A stretch of 64,000 nt of DNA from assembly GCA_037179515.1 (NCBI GenBank), contig JAXCGZ010013593.1, positions 1 to 64,000 of the forward strand. Reading direction: 5' to 3'. This stretch comes from Halocaridina rubra. Its lineage: Eukaryota > Arthropoda > Malacostraca > Decapoda > Atyidae. Of the stretch, positions 54,201 through 62,947 are shown one piece after another. The stretch's first letter is position 1. Each line of letters starts with the position of its first letter. The notes below the pieces were generated by a model. It saw nothing but the letters and a program-made list of their open reading frames with translations. It was not told where the DNA came from and searched no databases. The translations under genes were made by a program, and so were the position numbers.

Positions 54201-56326
54201 ATTTCATCGTAAAAAATAATCCTCAACTTATCTCTTCCTATTATGTCCCTTCAACAGTAGGTGACCTTTTGCGTGATTATCGTGGAGAAGTAGAAGGAGC
54301 AGCAGAGACTGATTTGAAATCTCTGTGTGTTGCTCTTGTTGATGCTTTGCATCAGCGATCGCTTGCTTTACGTACTCAGCGTTCTGCCAACAAGTGAGTA
54401 GCTGTGTTTCATTGTTTATGTTTATGATTGTGACACCAGGACAGGCAAAAAAATAAAAATAAATAAATAAATCTACCCTCATCAGGCCTGGGTACGAAGA
54501 AAACATAGAGAGAACCAGAGATCGGGAGTGTATTGTGACTTGTCAGATGTGAAGGGATAATAAGACATGTGCAACGAATATCCAAGAATATTCGGTGTTG
54601 ATGTAGGCATAGAAAGAGAACCGTAACTGAAGGAAGACTTAACATCGAACTGTCCTGGACAGTGTTATTGAAGTCCAATAGCCCCTTCAGGAGTAGTATT
54701 GCAACACATCTTTATTACCGAATATAATCTGTTAGAAAAACTAGTATTTACCAGTATCAATATTTTAGTTGTTCTGTAAACACAAATTTCGAGCTTTATT
54801 TCACATTTTCAAGCACCTCCTGTTAAGTTAGTTTGACCGTGTTTTCACTCACGAACTCTTCACACAACTAATAATACGTGATCCTGTGTATGGTATTTTA
54901 AAAAATATAGTCCATACATAACACAGTTTTATGATTAAAATCAGTTTAATTAGTTTGATGAGTAAAATCCGTATTATTTATACAGTTATTACAGACTTGT
55001 GTTCATTTCCAGTTTGTAATTATTCTTTAATATTAGTAGGTTTTTTTTATTATAATTAAAAAGTTTATATTTTCTTGCAGAGTGTTGGTTAGCAGAGTAA
55101 ACGACCTAGAAAGACAGTTAGCCAGTGTTGATGGTTCAAATACCGATAACTGCGATGATGCCAATGGCGATGGTACTGTGCCAAACTTCACCTCTCTTGG
55201 GCTTATGGAAGGATATATCCCTCCCTCTGGACCGATTCCAAAATACTCTGAAGAGGATATCATGAAAGACCCAAGATTAACACAACTCTTACAGTCAGGG
55301 TTACGAAAAGACTCTATATCAGTAAACCAAGATGTATCCATGGATGAGCATATTGAAGAAGATATCAAAAGTAGTGAAAAGAAGTACAAAAATGATTCTG
55401 TAATTAATTCTAGTGTTCCTAACTCTCATAAAGAAGCCAGTGAAAGAGTGGGAGACGAAAGCACAAATACTGTCTCTAAACGATTAGCTGAATACGAAAA
55501 TGACAGAATAATCGATGTTCAACAAAACCATACAACATGCAGTGTCTCTGAAAAAGAGATGCGGAAAGAGACTGATGGAACAGAACAGATAAAAAGGGAA
55601 ATGACAGAAAAAGAAATTTCTTATAGGGCAGAAAGAGATCTTTCCAGTAGAAAGGTATCAGAGATAGTAGATAAACCTTCAAGAAAGAAATTTAATAAAC
55701 CACAATCAAATAATGAAACTCCTCCATACAAAGCAAAAGGAAAACCGCTCACTTATGTTAACCCAGAAGATGACCTAGAAGAGATCGTTCCTATTGATCA
55801 GTTAGATTTGTATATTAAGGAAATTCAGGAAAAGAGAAAATCCTCAAAAATAACAAGCACTTCAGTAAGTGAGCCAAAACTATTACAGCAAGATGCAAGT
55901 CAGAAAGCAGAAAAGCCAGAAATAAATACTGCAGAAAACAGAGGTTCAAAAGATGAGGAAATTTGTGCTCTTGACAGAGATAAGCAACTTGCCACTAACA
56001 ATTTAGACGTGACTGCTGAAGACGACAATAGCAGTTTTGATCTTGACATTAGTGACTACGACAGTGACAACGACAACTTGGATTTAGCACTCCAAGATTG
56101 GCAAAATGACTTTGAGAAGAAACTCGGTGGGAAAATGGAAAAGAAAAAGAAGAGAGATCGATTACCTAGTTTGAAAAAAGGTAGTCAGAAAGGCCCAGCC
56201 AAAAAGGAGATATTTGGGTTTTGGCAAAAGGAAAATGCCTCTAAAGAAGCAACCATAAATCCTGCCTTACAAGTCTTCTTGGACAAGGCTACAGCAGAAG
56301 CAGTTGAGAACCTAAAAGTAGATTAA
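45207..56326 (+). CDS. CCDC149: Coiled-coil domain-containing protein 149
   Basis: Nine coding exons: 45207-45284, 46005-46157, 46634-46792, 47336-47470, 48665-48849, 51660-51732, 53954-54032, 54258-54393 and 55081-56326. All borders are GT-AG and all phases match, giving 747 residues. Residues 27-260 are largely heptad-rich coiled coil. The CCDC149 signature is clear: LAQLLSLSKEENKTLRLEST, then IDLDAIITENRYLQERVKQ (227-245), ERNLAKSNASKYK, the VGDLLRDYRGEVEG and DLKSLCVALVDALHQRS blocks, and SANKVLVSRVNDLERQL. The last exon encodes 414 residues of low-complexity, charged sequence with an acidic patch (SDYDSDNDNLDLAL) and a Lys-rich end. This tail is long compared with what I recall for vertebrates. 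The molecular function is not known. Introns hold SINE-like repeats and LINE relics. Confidence 0.9.
45568..45712 (+). mobile_element. SINE family A copy in CCDC149 intron 1
   Basis: GCGGTAGCTCAGTGGTCGGG is an unusually tRNA-like A-box region. Later GCGTTAGAAAGGGCATCTTG and CCACATTCTAGTAGGGACAA. Confidence 0.7.
46230..46400 (-). repeat. Dispersed repeat, family D, in CCDC149 intron 2
   Basis: On the - strand it begins CCTTGTAAGGGGGTGGCCGA and continues GTCAAAGCACACATTCACC, CTCCTCTTAGCATCCTGGG and CCACCACCCTATTTGGATC. Confidence 0.65.
47168..47305 (+). mobile_element. SINE family A copy in CCDC149 intron 3
   Basis: GGGGTGTTATGAAGAGCATCC, CCCCAGCTCCAACTTATC and TATTCAAATGGGGATTAATA. It ends about 30 bases before the acceptor of exon 4. 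Confidence 0.7.
47560..47735 (-). repeat. Dispersed repeat, family D, in CCDC149 intron 4
   Basis: Complement of the family body: CAAGGTGGTAGGGAGAATTG, CCCCAAAGAGCTAAGAAGTG and GAATGTGTGTGCTTTAACTG. Confidence 0.62.
48425..48560 (-). repeat. Dispersed repeat, family D, in CCDC149 intron 4
   Basis: Second - strand copy in the same intron, about 100 bases before exon 5: GATGATCCAAGGAGGGTGGT and GTTTGCTTTGACTCGGCCAC. It lacks the middle of the body. Confidence 0.62.
50275..50435 (+). repeat. Dispersed repeat, family C, in CCDC149 intron 5
   Basis: ACTCCCCCTTATAAGGGGAG, TCCAATCCCCTCGCTTTGCC and TAGTCGATTTTTACAAAATG. Confidence 0.65.
51030..51165 (+). mobile_element. SINE family A copy in CCDC149 intron 5
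   Basis: GGGACCGCAGTGGCTGGCCA, AGCATTCGACTCGGGAAGTG, then a deletion over the B box; CTCCAGCTCCAACCTGTGTC and ATTCAAATTGGGATTAATAG. Confidence 0.72.
51451..51585 (+). pseudogene. RTE-type LINE endonuclease fragment
   Basis: A short frame reads KDQWYDEIQEVLNRAPGHD then VLIVLGDMNAQIGRETEA. The GDMNAQIG block is the metal-binding region of the APE endonuclease in RTE elements. Only this piece of about 45 residues remains, 75 bases before CCDC149 exon 6. Confidence 0.7.
51835..52145 (-). pseudogene. LINE C-terminal fragment in CCDC149 intron 6
   Basis: The - strand reads QLRWSDHVVQKKDEHLLKH, ILYSQLKECKRKRGRQRKR and KKKCDLDINKWGTNAW. This is the LRWxGHV...GRxxKR segment found after the reverse transcriptase in many non-LTR elements. 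One in-frame stop lies upstream (near 52040). It is a different family from the RTE copies at 9404 and 37563. Confidence 0.7.
53090..53465 (-). pseudogene. Relic of the LINE family seen at 27.8-29.2 kb
   Basis: On the - strand a CCAACCCCTGCCTGGGAGAG and CAGGCGATTACCACATCTCT stretch parallels 27865-27935, followed by a frame reading VISQRLLVTVDAENNQGN. The matching piece in the other copy is VISQRLFLAGDIKSN. Confidence 0.5.
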
Positions 56327-56449
56327 GTTTTGTGGAGAAACGGTTTAATGGCTTCAAAGTAAAAATAAGTGGAATAGTTTAAAAGTAGATTAAGTTTTGT
56401 GGAGAAAAGGTATAATGGCTTCAAAGTAAAAATAAGTGGAAAAGTTTAA
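56314..56449. repeat. 67-bp tandem duplication over the CCDC149 stop codon
   Basis: The unit starting AAAAGTAGATTAAGTTTTGT (56314) is repeated at 56381 with few changes. As 67 is not a multiple of three, the first copy sets the stop at 56324-56326 and the second lies in the 3' UTR. Confidence 0.85.
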
Positions 56450-56523
56450 GGTATGATGAGTTCGTTAAAAATATGAAGGCTTTGATAATAAAAATATTTT
56501 ATCAGTTATGCCCACGTTCAGGA

Positions 56524-56529
56524 AATAAA
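56524..56529 (+). terminator. Candidate poly(A) signal of CCDC149
   Basis: AATAAA, 198 bases after the stop codon, followed by a T-rich stretch. Confidence 0.6.
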
Positions 56530-56599
56530 GACATTATTATTATGTATGTTTCACTTTACCTTATATGATTGCTTTATTTTTTATCGTTATGTCATTATT

Positions 56600-56660
56600 A
56601 TTCCCCATTTGAATGGAGGTGGACACACACAGGTTGGAATGTTTCATATTCAAAAGGTCG
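56600..56660 (-). mobile_element. SINE family A fragment
   Basis: Only the 3' third: CCCCATTTGAATGGAGGTGG and ACACACAGGTTGGAATG. Confidence 0.55.
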
Positions 56661-56899
56661 GCTCTTGTTAAGATGATTTACCTCCAGATCTCCGTGTAAG
56701 TTCAATAACCCTATAAATTCTTGGGTGGGGTTGGATTAGGTGACTTGCCTTGTAAATATGAATAAGCCTAGAGCATCCTGGATTACTCTACAAGATCAAA
56801 AAGGCCTGGGCTACTACAATAATTTCAGTGTCCATCTGCTAAAATGAAAATTATAGCTAGGAGGCGTTAAAGCATTAACATGGGGTATCACAGTATGTA

Positions 56900-57365
56900 C
56901 TTAACTCTTTCAGAAAAAAATTATGATGTGGAACTGCAAAGTCACACAGCCTTAAAAATACTTATAACAATGCTTAAAAAACTTGTGTAGTACTTAAAAA
57001 CTTTTAGAGCAACATTATGATGTGACACAGCAAAGTCACCACAGCCATAAGAATACTTATAAACTGCTTTAAAGACTTATGTAATGCTTAAAAACTCTTA
57101 GAGAAACGTATGATGTGGAATAGCAAAGACACAACAATCATAAGAATACTTATAGCAGTGCTTTAAAGACTTATGTAATACTTAAAAAATTTTAGAGAAA
57201 CGTATGATGTGGAATAGCAAAGACACAGCAATCAAAAGAATACTTATAACAATGATTTAAAGGCTTATGTAGTACTTAAAAATTATTAAAGAAATATTAT
57301 GATGTGAAACAGCAGCTATCACAGCCATAAGAATATTGAACAATGCTCTAGGCATTTATGGACAC
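56900..57365. repeat. 94-bp minisatellite, about 4.7 copies
   Basis: The word ATGATGTG recurs at 56923, 57017, 57110, 57204 and 57299 (spacing 93-95). Each unit also has CATAAGAATACTTATA and ACTTATGTAATACTTAAAAA. It lies between the convergent 3' ends of CCDC149 and POP5. Confidence 0.9.
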
Positions 57366-58109
57366 CACAAACTTCACTATAAATACAAAAACACTGAAGT
57401 GCATCAAAATTGTAACATATGATCAATGACAAGCATACTTCATGTCTTGAGGGATGCATTTTATAAGATAAATACATTACATTCTCCTTAAGTATATGCA
57501 CTACATTATCCTTCATACTAACTGGCATTTCACATGAAAAAAACTTAATACTAAGCAGATAACTTCATATACAAAGACAAATATGTGAAATTGACATGAT
57601 TATGGCTCTGATTACTTACTCTACAAGAACTACAATTCTTAGATACCGGTTCTTTTTTTGAAAGCACTAGTCCTGTTTACTATAAGGACTTGCTCTAAAA
57701 CAACTACTAGTCTCAAGTACTTATTCTGATAGTACTAAAGAACTGTTTACTCTGAGTATTCTCTAAGAACTAAAAGTTCACTAAGCATTTATTACAAATA
57801 CTTACTCTGTATGAACTAAAATTTAATTGTGTGAACTCAGAGGACTTACTGTTTTCAGTGTAACAGTCCAATGCTCATACTTTTAATACTATTCTTCAAT
57901 GAAGCTACACTTCGATCCTTTCTAAGTTTTAAAGGATAATTAAAGGAATTAGTTCTACCACACACAAATTGAAGATCGATAATACAGTTGGAAAATACTT
58001 GCTAATGACACTAAAATGCCACTAATTATACTCCAAATCACGTCCTCTGAGTACTCACTTTACTGAAATTAAATTCCACCGCAATCTTCATAAAGTTCAA
58101 AAAGATGTC
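57366..58109. other. Likely POP5 3' UTR and flank
   Basis: No coding frame. A - strand AATAAA (TTTATT at 57788-57793) about 320 bases past the POP5 stop is a possible poly(A) signal. Confidence 0.4.
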
Positions 58110-58630
58110 TCACGTTTTTTGCGTATCAACGCTACTTTCAGAAACCCTGAGTGCCCTCAAAGTTTTCTCATGGTGTTTCTGAAAACATAAAATGTTGATA
58201 TAAAAATCTAAATGAAAATATCAATGCGCAATTGTAATCTTTCTCATGCAACCTCCTCAATAATGAAATAAAATTTTGGTTACTAAATAATCTGTTTTAT
58301 AACATTATACTGTTATTCACACACCTGTCTTATAATTTATCTCTGCATTTTAGTTGTTACGTAATGAACATGCTAAAAATAATTTCTTGTACTTTACACA
58401 AAATTTTTACCTGCACACTCTACAGCACCATACTATCAGATTCTATAATGCTGATTTTTTAAAAATTACATTGGCATAATGCCAGTACTGAATTGCAGTT
58501 GTACCATATTATTTACTATTATTTTTTTATCTTCTCATTTCCCTTTTCCCATCCAAGGTAATTCCCTTGCTTGAGCCATCTGGTTTAGTCTATCACTTTC
58601 TCCAGCTAGGCTTCTTGCTTGGCTTATAAC

Positions 58631-58695
<65 letters not shown>

Positions 58696-61336
58696 TCTTT
58701 ATTATAATAATAATAATATCATAAAAATGCTTAATATTCATATATTTGTTTAACATTTTGCTAAATCATAAATAGAAGAGTATGTGATTGTTTTAGATTG
58801 TATTACTGATATTTGTGGAGACAGATAAGGGGCTATGGTATATGGAGTAGACGTGTAAGTTTTTCCAATAAATATAATTGTAAATAGCAGTCCATATTAA
58901 ACTGTGTCAATATACATTTCATCTTTTAGATTAGGAAGCTATTCTTGTTTGCCATTTTAATTGTCAATATTATTAACCATTCGCATGGGGATGAACACCG
59001 ACAGGTTGGAGCTGAGGAATTGGGGCTACATGCCCTTCCTAATGACCCGAGGTGGGCATATTATAGAATATGTTTTACATATTTTATGCTGTATATAATA
59101 ACAATAATTAACAATTATACTATATGCGGCTATCAGGCCTCACGGGAGATGATTCTTACCCACTTACCCTGCAGATGACCCAAGAAGGGTAGTGGGGGGA
59201 ATTGTGGCAGTCCTCTATCACCAAAGAACTAAGAGTGGCTGGGGTAAATCAGCTTCTGGTGATTGTGTGGATTGATTCGGCCATCCCCTTTAAATGGGGG
59301 GCCATTGTATATACAGTATATGTACAATAATACTGTAAATGCATTATTTTCATGTATTTGTCTTTAAATATTTTACAGTTGCTTTTATAATCTACATAAA
59401 ACAAGAAATACAGACAATTTCAAGAATAATAAAAAAAATTAATACACAAGGTTTTTCTCAGTTGAATGATGCTATTTGCCATTTTGTCACTATATTTCCC
59501 CATAACAGGGATAGACATAGACGGGTTGGTGTTGAGGAATAAAGCTGGAGGCACTTCCTAATGCCCAAAGGTGGATTCAATCACATGTTTGTCACTTCAC
59601 AAGTCGAGAGCACTAACCACTGCAGTTACGGCTGCTACAAAGCATAAAGCAGTGGTTTTCAACCATTGGGCTATGATCAGGTCTCAGGGGGCCATGGAAA
59701 TAATTTAAACTTAATTTTATAAATGGAAAAGTGTACAATGCACATGACTGACTTATAGTATATGCAGGCCACTGCTTCATTTAAAAAAAAATACAGCTAA
59801 TAATGTGTTTTGCATATGTATTATAATGATTTTATCATCATCATTACACAATTCTAAGATGCAATGGACAATGGACCATAAGTATTTAGGGATGTCAAAA
59901 GGGGCCCTGGGCACAAAAAGGTTGAAAACCACTGGCATAGAGCATAAACATAGAATTCTGTATGTTAGTCATAGCAACTGGCAATTACACTACACTACTT
60001 ACTTTGATGAATAACAATGAATGTTTAAACGATGCACCGACGTAAAGAGTTTTCAGACTTATTTTGGTAACGAAGGGTAGAGTTGAAGCAACTAGCTTGA
60101 ATGCATAACGTGCTACACTTATGATTGCTATATTCGTTTGTTCATTCACATATTTCACTGGAAAGAATGAAGTACATTCAACATGTAAGTATATTTGCTT
60201 TCCAGATATATTCTACAAACAGCTTAAGCCCTTAAATTTTATCATTAAAGATACTTTGCCAACTTTTAAAGTCTATCTATCTATATACAAAAGCCAAACT
60301 CCTCATTATAAGGGAGATGGCGGATTCAAAGCAATAAAAAATCCACTCTTTTTGGGAGAAAATACAAACGAAGGGATTCCCAGTCCACTTGATCTGCCCC
60401 ATTTAGTTGACTTTCACGACATGCAGGGAATCGTATATCACTCAGTGTGTACAGTTGCATTTTTGTTTTATCAGTTATTGGTCTACATCCACAACTGTGA
60501 TCTGCTCCGGTTAGGTTTCAGTTTTGTTTGTTAGATTTGTAATTGTGTGTTACTATCAATCCCTATTAGAATAGGGGTTGACACATACAGGTTGGAGCTG
60601 CGGAATTTAGGCTGGATAACCTTCGTAGTACCCTACGGTAGAATCGAATAAAGGTCTACCACTTCCCAAGTCGAGGTCTCTAACCACTGAGCTACTGTGG
60701 CCTAAATGATTCATTTTGGTTCACTTAATAAAAAATTTTACTGATAAAGCATTAAAATGTGCAATAAACAATTCAGGATTTAAAATACAAAGGAGGCAAT
60801 TCCTATGCCCCTCGCTCTACCCCATTAAGTCAACTTTTACAATATTCAGGGGAACACAATTCAGTATATAGGCTTTACCTCTTAAGCCTTTTTCAACTGC
60901 TGCTTCACCATACTCTCCATGAAGTTGACGTATTTTATTTTTTAGAGAAAAATAAAGTAGTCTGTCTTCTTTTTTACACTTTGGTGGTAACTCCACTTCA
61001 AGAACAATATATCTGGAAATAAACATAACAATATTTCAAGCTTATGCATATCTTTACGTTCAGGTCTAAAATATACATTTTTGACACACAAATTAAAGTA
61101 AAAAGAGTCGCCAATATAAAGATTATGCATCCTTAAAAAAAATGGCAGTTACTGTATATCCAAATTACAATAAATCTAGCAAACTAACTAACACTGCTTC
61201 AACAAAACAAACTATTTTATCTCCATAACTAAAACAAGCTGTCAACTGTTCAGTGTAATACATTACATTAACTTCACAATAGTCTATATGTATGCGTAAT
61301 TGAAGCAACATGAAATGTAGATCACAGAAAAAACCC

Positions 61337-61367
<31 letters not shown>

Positions 61368-61964
61368 AATGTTTATGTGTCACTGTTAATCCCCTATAAG
61401 AGGGTGAACATAAATTGATTTGGGCTGGGGATATTCATGAATTTTTTTCACACGGGAAAAGTTTAAAATATCCTTAAATATCGTAAATGTGCAACAGTAA
61501 AATTTTACCCAAATAAAACACGGATGAATCCGACTTACGTGGGATAAATTTCTTCCTAACATAAAACTCTCTAGCAAGGCAATGACCACATGACAATGAA
61601 AAGCAGATATAAAAATACGTCAAAATCACGTCACAAGAAATAGCACAAACATATATTAAAATCACGTGACAATGAAATGCAGAATAAACATACGTCAAAA
61701 TAACTTTACAATGAAGAGCAAGGAGGTAGACATACGTGAAAGTTACGTGACAATGAAAATATAAAAATTTTAAAATCACGTTACAATAAGTAACAGAGGT
61801 AGACAAACAATAAAATCACGTTACAATGAAGAGCAAAGAGGTACACATACAATGAAGAGCAAAGAGGTACACATACGTAAAACCACGTTACAACGAATAG
61901 CATAGCGGTAAGAATACGCTAGATTGTGGAAACTAAATACTAACCTTTTCTTAAATCGCACCAT
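58110..61964 (-). CDS. POP5: Ribonuclease P/MRP protein subunit POP5
   Basis: Four exons on the - strand: 61945-61964, 60879-61012, 60003-60157 and 58110-58178. Splice sites are GT-AG (GTTAGT, GTAAAG and GTAAGT donors) and phases match, giving 125 residues. It starts MVRFKKRYIVLEVELPP, which is the diagnostic POP5 start (MVRFKxRY). It continues SLKNKIRQLHGEYGEAAVEK, VKYVNEQTNIAIISVARYAF, LVASTLPFVTKI (the family ALPFIT block), LKTLYVGASFKHSLLFIK (family LHVGGT-xxCQKFL) and KHHEKTLRAL. POP5 is a protein of the RNase P and RNase MRP complexes that mature tRNA 5' ends and rRNA. The product is shorter than the vertebrate form because the C-terminal extension is missing (ends VDTQKT). It is divergent from OSCP1 with start codons about 1 kb apart and first exons about 100 bases apart. 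Confidence 0.92.
58629..58718. repeat. (TAA)n microsatellite in POP5 intron 3
   Basis: About 22 AAT/TAA units, an AAAATC break, then more TAA units. Confidence 0.95.
58968..59056 (-). mobile_element. SINE family A fragment in POP5 intron
   Basis: ATGGGGATGAACACCGACAGG, TTGGAGCTGAGGAATTGGGG and ATGCCCTTCCTAATGACCC; the tRNA-like head is absent. Confidence 0.65.
59150..59315 (-). repeat. Dispersed repeat, family D, in POP5 intron
   Basis: Complement of the family: GATGACCCAAGAAGGGTAGT, CACCAAAGAACTAAGAGTGG, TGATTCGGCCATCCCCTTTA. Confidence 0.62.
59498..59640 (-). mobile_element. SINE family A, nearly full copy, in POP5 intron
   Basis: On the - strand the head reads CTGCAGTGGTTAGTGCTCTC and GACTTGTGAAGTGACAAACA, then GGGCATTAGGAAGTGCCTCC. 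It is a good source of the consensus head. Confidence 0.75.
60290..60430 (+). repeat. Dispersed repeat, family C, in POP5 intron 2
   Basis: CTCATTATAAGGGAGATGGC, GAAGGGATTCCCAGTCCACT and TTAGTTGACTTTCACGACAT. Its + strand frame is not a gene. Confidence 0.65.
60545..60705 (-). mobile_element. SINE family A, nearly full copy, in POP5 intron 2
   Basis: Head on - strand: AGTAGCTCAGTGGTTAGAGA and CCTCGACTTGGGAAGTGGTA; then GATTCTACCGTAGGGTACTA in place of the usual GCGTTAGGAAGG word. Confidence 0.75.
60782..60860 (+). repeat. Family C fragment next to POP5 exon 2
   Basis: AAGGAGGCAATTCCTATGCCC, CTCGCTCTACCCCATTAAG and AACTTTTACAATATTCAGGG. It ends within 20 bases of the exon 2 donor, so it makes up the first part of the following intron. 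Confidence 0.6.
61375..61435 (-). mobile_element. SINE family A fragment in POP5 intron 1
   Basis: CACTGTTAATCCCCTATAAG and AGGGTGAACATAAATTG match only the 3' portion. An (AT)n run at 61341-61361 precedes it. Confidence 0.5.
61580..61920. repeat. Degenerate minisatellite of about 42-45 bp in POP5 intron 1
   Basis: About eight units of the type AAAATCACGTTACAATGAAG followed by AGCAAAGAGGTAGACATACG. Each unit repeats a CACGTG/T-ACAA core. It begins 25 bases inside the intron from POP5 exon 1. Confidence 0.85.
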
Positions 61965-62069
61965 AACTACTGTATCAAGTAGCACGTTTTACAGCATCAA
62001 GGGACCGTGGTTGTTAATGTTATTGTAAATAACGGTGTCACAAAATACTGTTCTCTCCACTCTCCCTCA
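61965..62069. promoter_or_regulatory. POP5/OSCP1 head-to-head promoter region
   Basis: About 105 bases between the POP5 start codon and the X-box. It must carry the POP5 5' UTR and start sites of both genes. No TATA box is evident; compact divergent layout suggests shared control. Confidence 0.55.
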
Positions 62070-62083
62070 GTTGCCATGGCAAC
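62070..62083 (+). promoter_or_regulatory. RFX X-box, perfect palindrome
   Basis: GTTGCCATGGCAAC is fully symmetric and fits the X-box consensus GTHNYYATRRNAAC bound by RFX factors, known drivers of ciliary genes. It lies in the POP5/OSCP1 promoter region, just upstream of the likely OSCP1 5' UTR donor at 62111. Confidence 0.75.
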
Positions 62084-62111
62084 AGGTTTGTTTGAAACCT
62101 TACCTTTACAG
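62084..62111 (+). other. Probable 5' UTR exon end of OSCP1
   Basis: Ends TTACAG/GTGAGT, a strong donor. The next acceptor, TTTCATTTCAG at 62890-62900, opens the exon that contains the OSCP1 start codon. The start of transcription cannot be fixed. If it lies left of the X-box, the ATG inside the X-box would open a 22-codon upstream ORF ending before the true start. Confidence 0.5.
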
Positions 62112-62947
62112 GTGAGTCTAATATACGCATATTTCGTAGTTAAAGTAATCATGATATAGTATGTTCTTTAAGTCTAGTTTTTAGTATAGAAATTGCATAA
62201 CCGATGCTATTGACACGTAGTTCGCAATTATTTTAATAAGATCATGATAAAGTTTCATTATACCCACCTTCAGTTAAAAGTTACGGATTCTTAAAATTCC
62301 ACTTATTTCTCAGAACAGACCATGACATAAACATAAAAAATTAGTACGATAAAGAAGTAAAATAAACAAATATATATACACATATTAACATTAAAGCGTT
62401 GAAACGAGTTTCATACGAAACTTCATTAATTAAACCTCAACGTAGATATTTAGTATATTTCAGAACACATGTCAAATGGCACATACCAAGATAACTTTGA
62501 CACATACATTATATACTGTACACCAATTTATGCTATTTCAATAATCAAAATTACAAAGATCACCTATGAACCAATGACCAATAAATATTCAGCGAGTTTT
62601 TCTGGGCAAACTTACATACTAAAACCTAAAGTATTTTTTTCCTTGCAATTTTTTTTTCCGGCTTTTAATTTTTAAAAATTTCTCCCAAGTTTTGAAAAGA
62701 AGATATCAAATTTTCTGATACATTCATAAATCATGTACATGGGGGTAATTATAGGGAGTGTTCATAATTTACTCCTTATTGCACATACAGTAAATGGATG
62801 TGCAGTACATACATACAACATAAAGGAGATGCAGTAAAAGGTTTAAACATTTACAGATACTTATTTTGCTACCCAGTAAAAAATAATGGTTTCATTTCAG
62901 AGTTACATAAGTAGTTCCAAGATATTTGAATAAGAGAAGCAAGAACC

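Noticed and set aside
58535..58625. Minus-strand frame SQARSLAGESDRLNQ in POP5 intron 3
   Set aside because: Looks coding in composition but is short, runs into a TAA array and has no partner exon or recognised family.
60121..60534. Plus-strand 137-residue frame
   Set aside because: It lies across POP5 exon 3 in antisense and a family C repeat; no domain.
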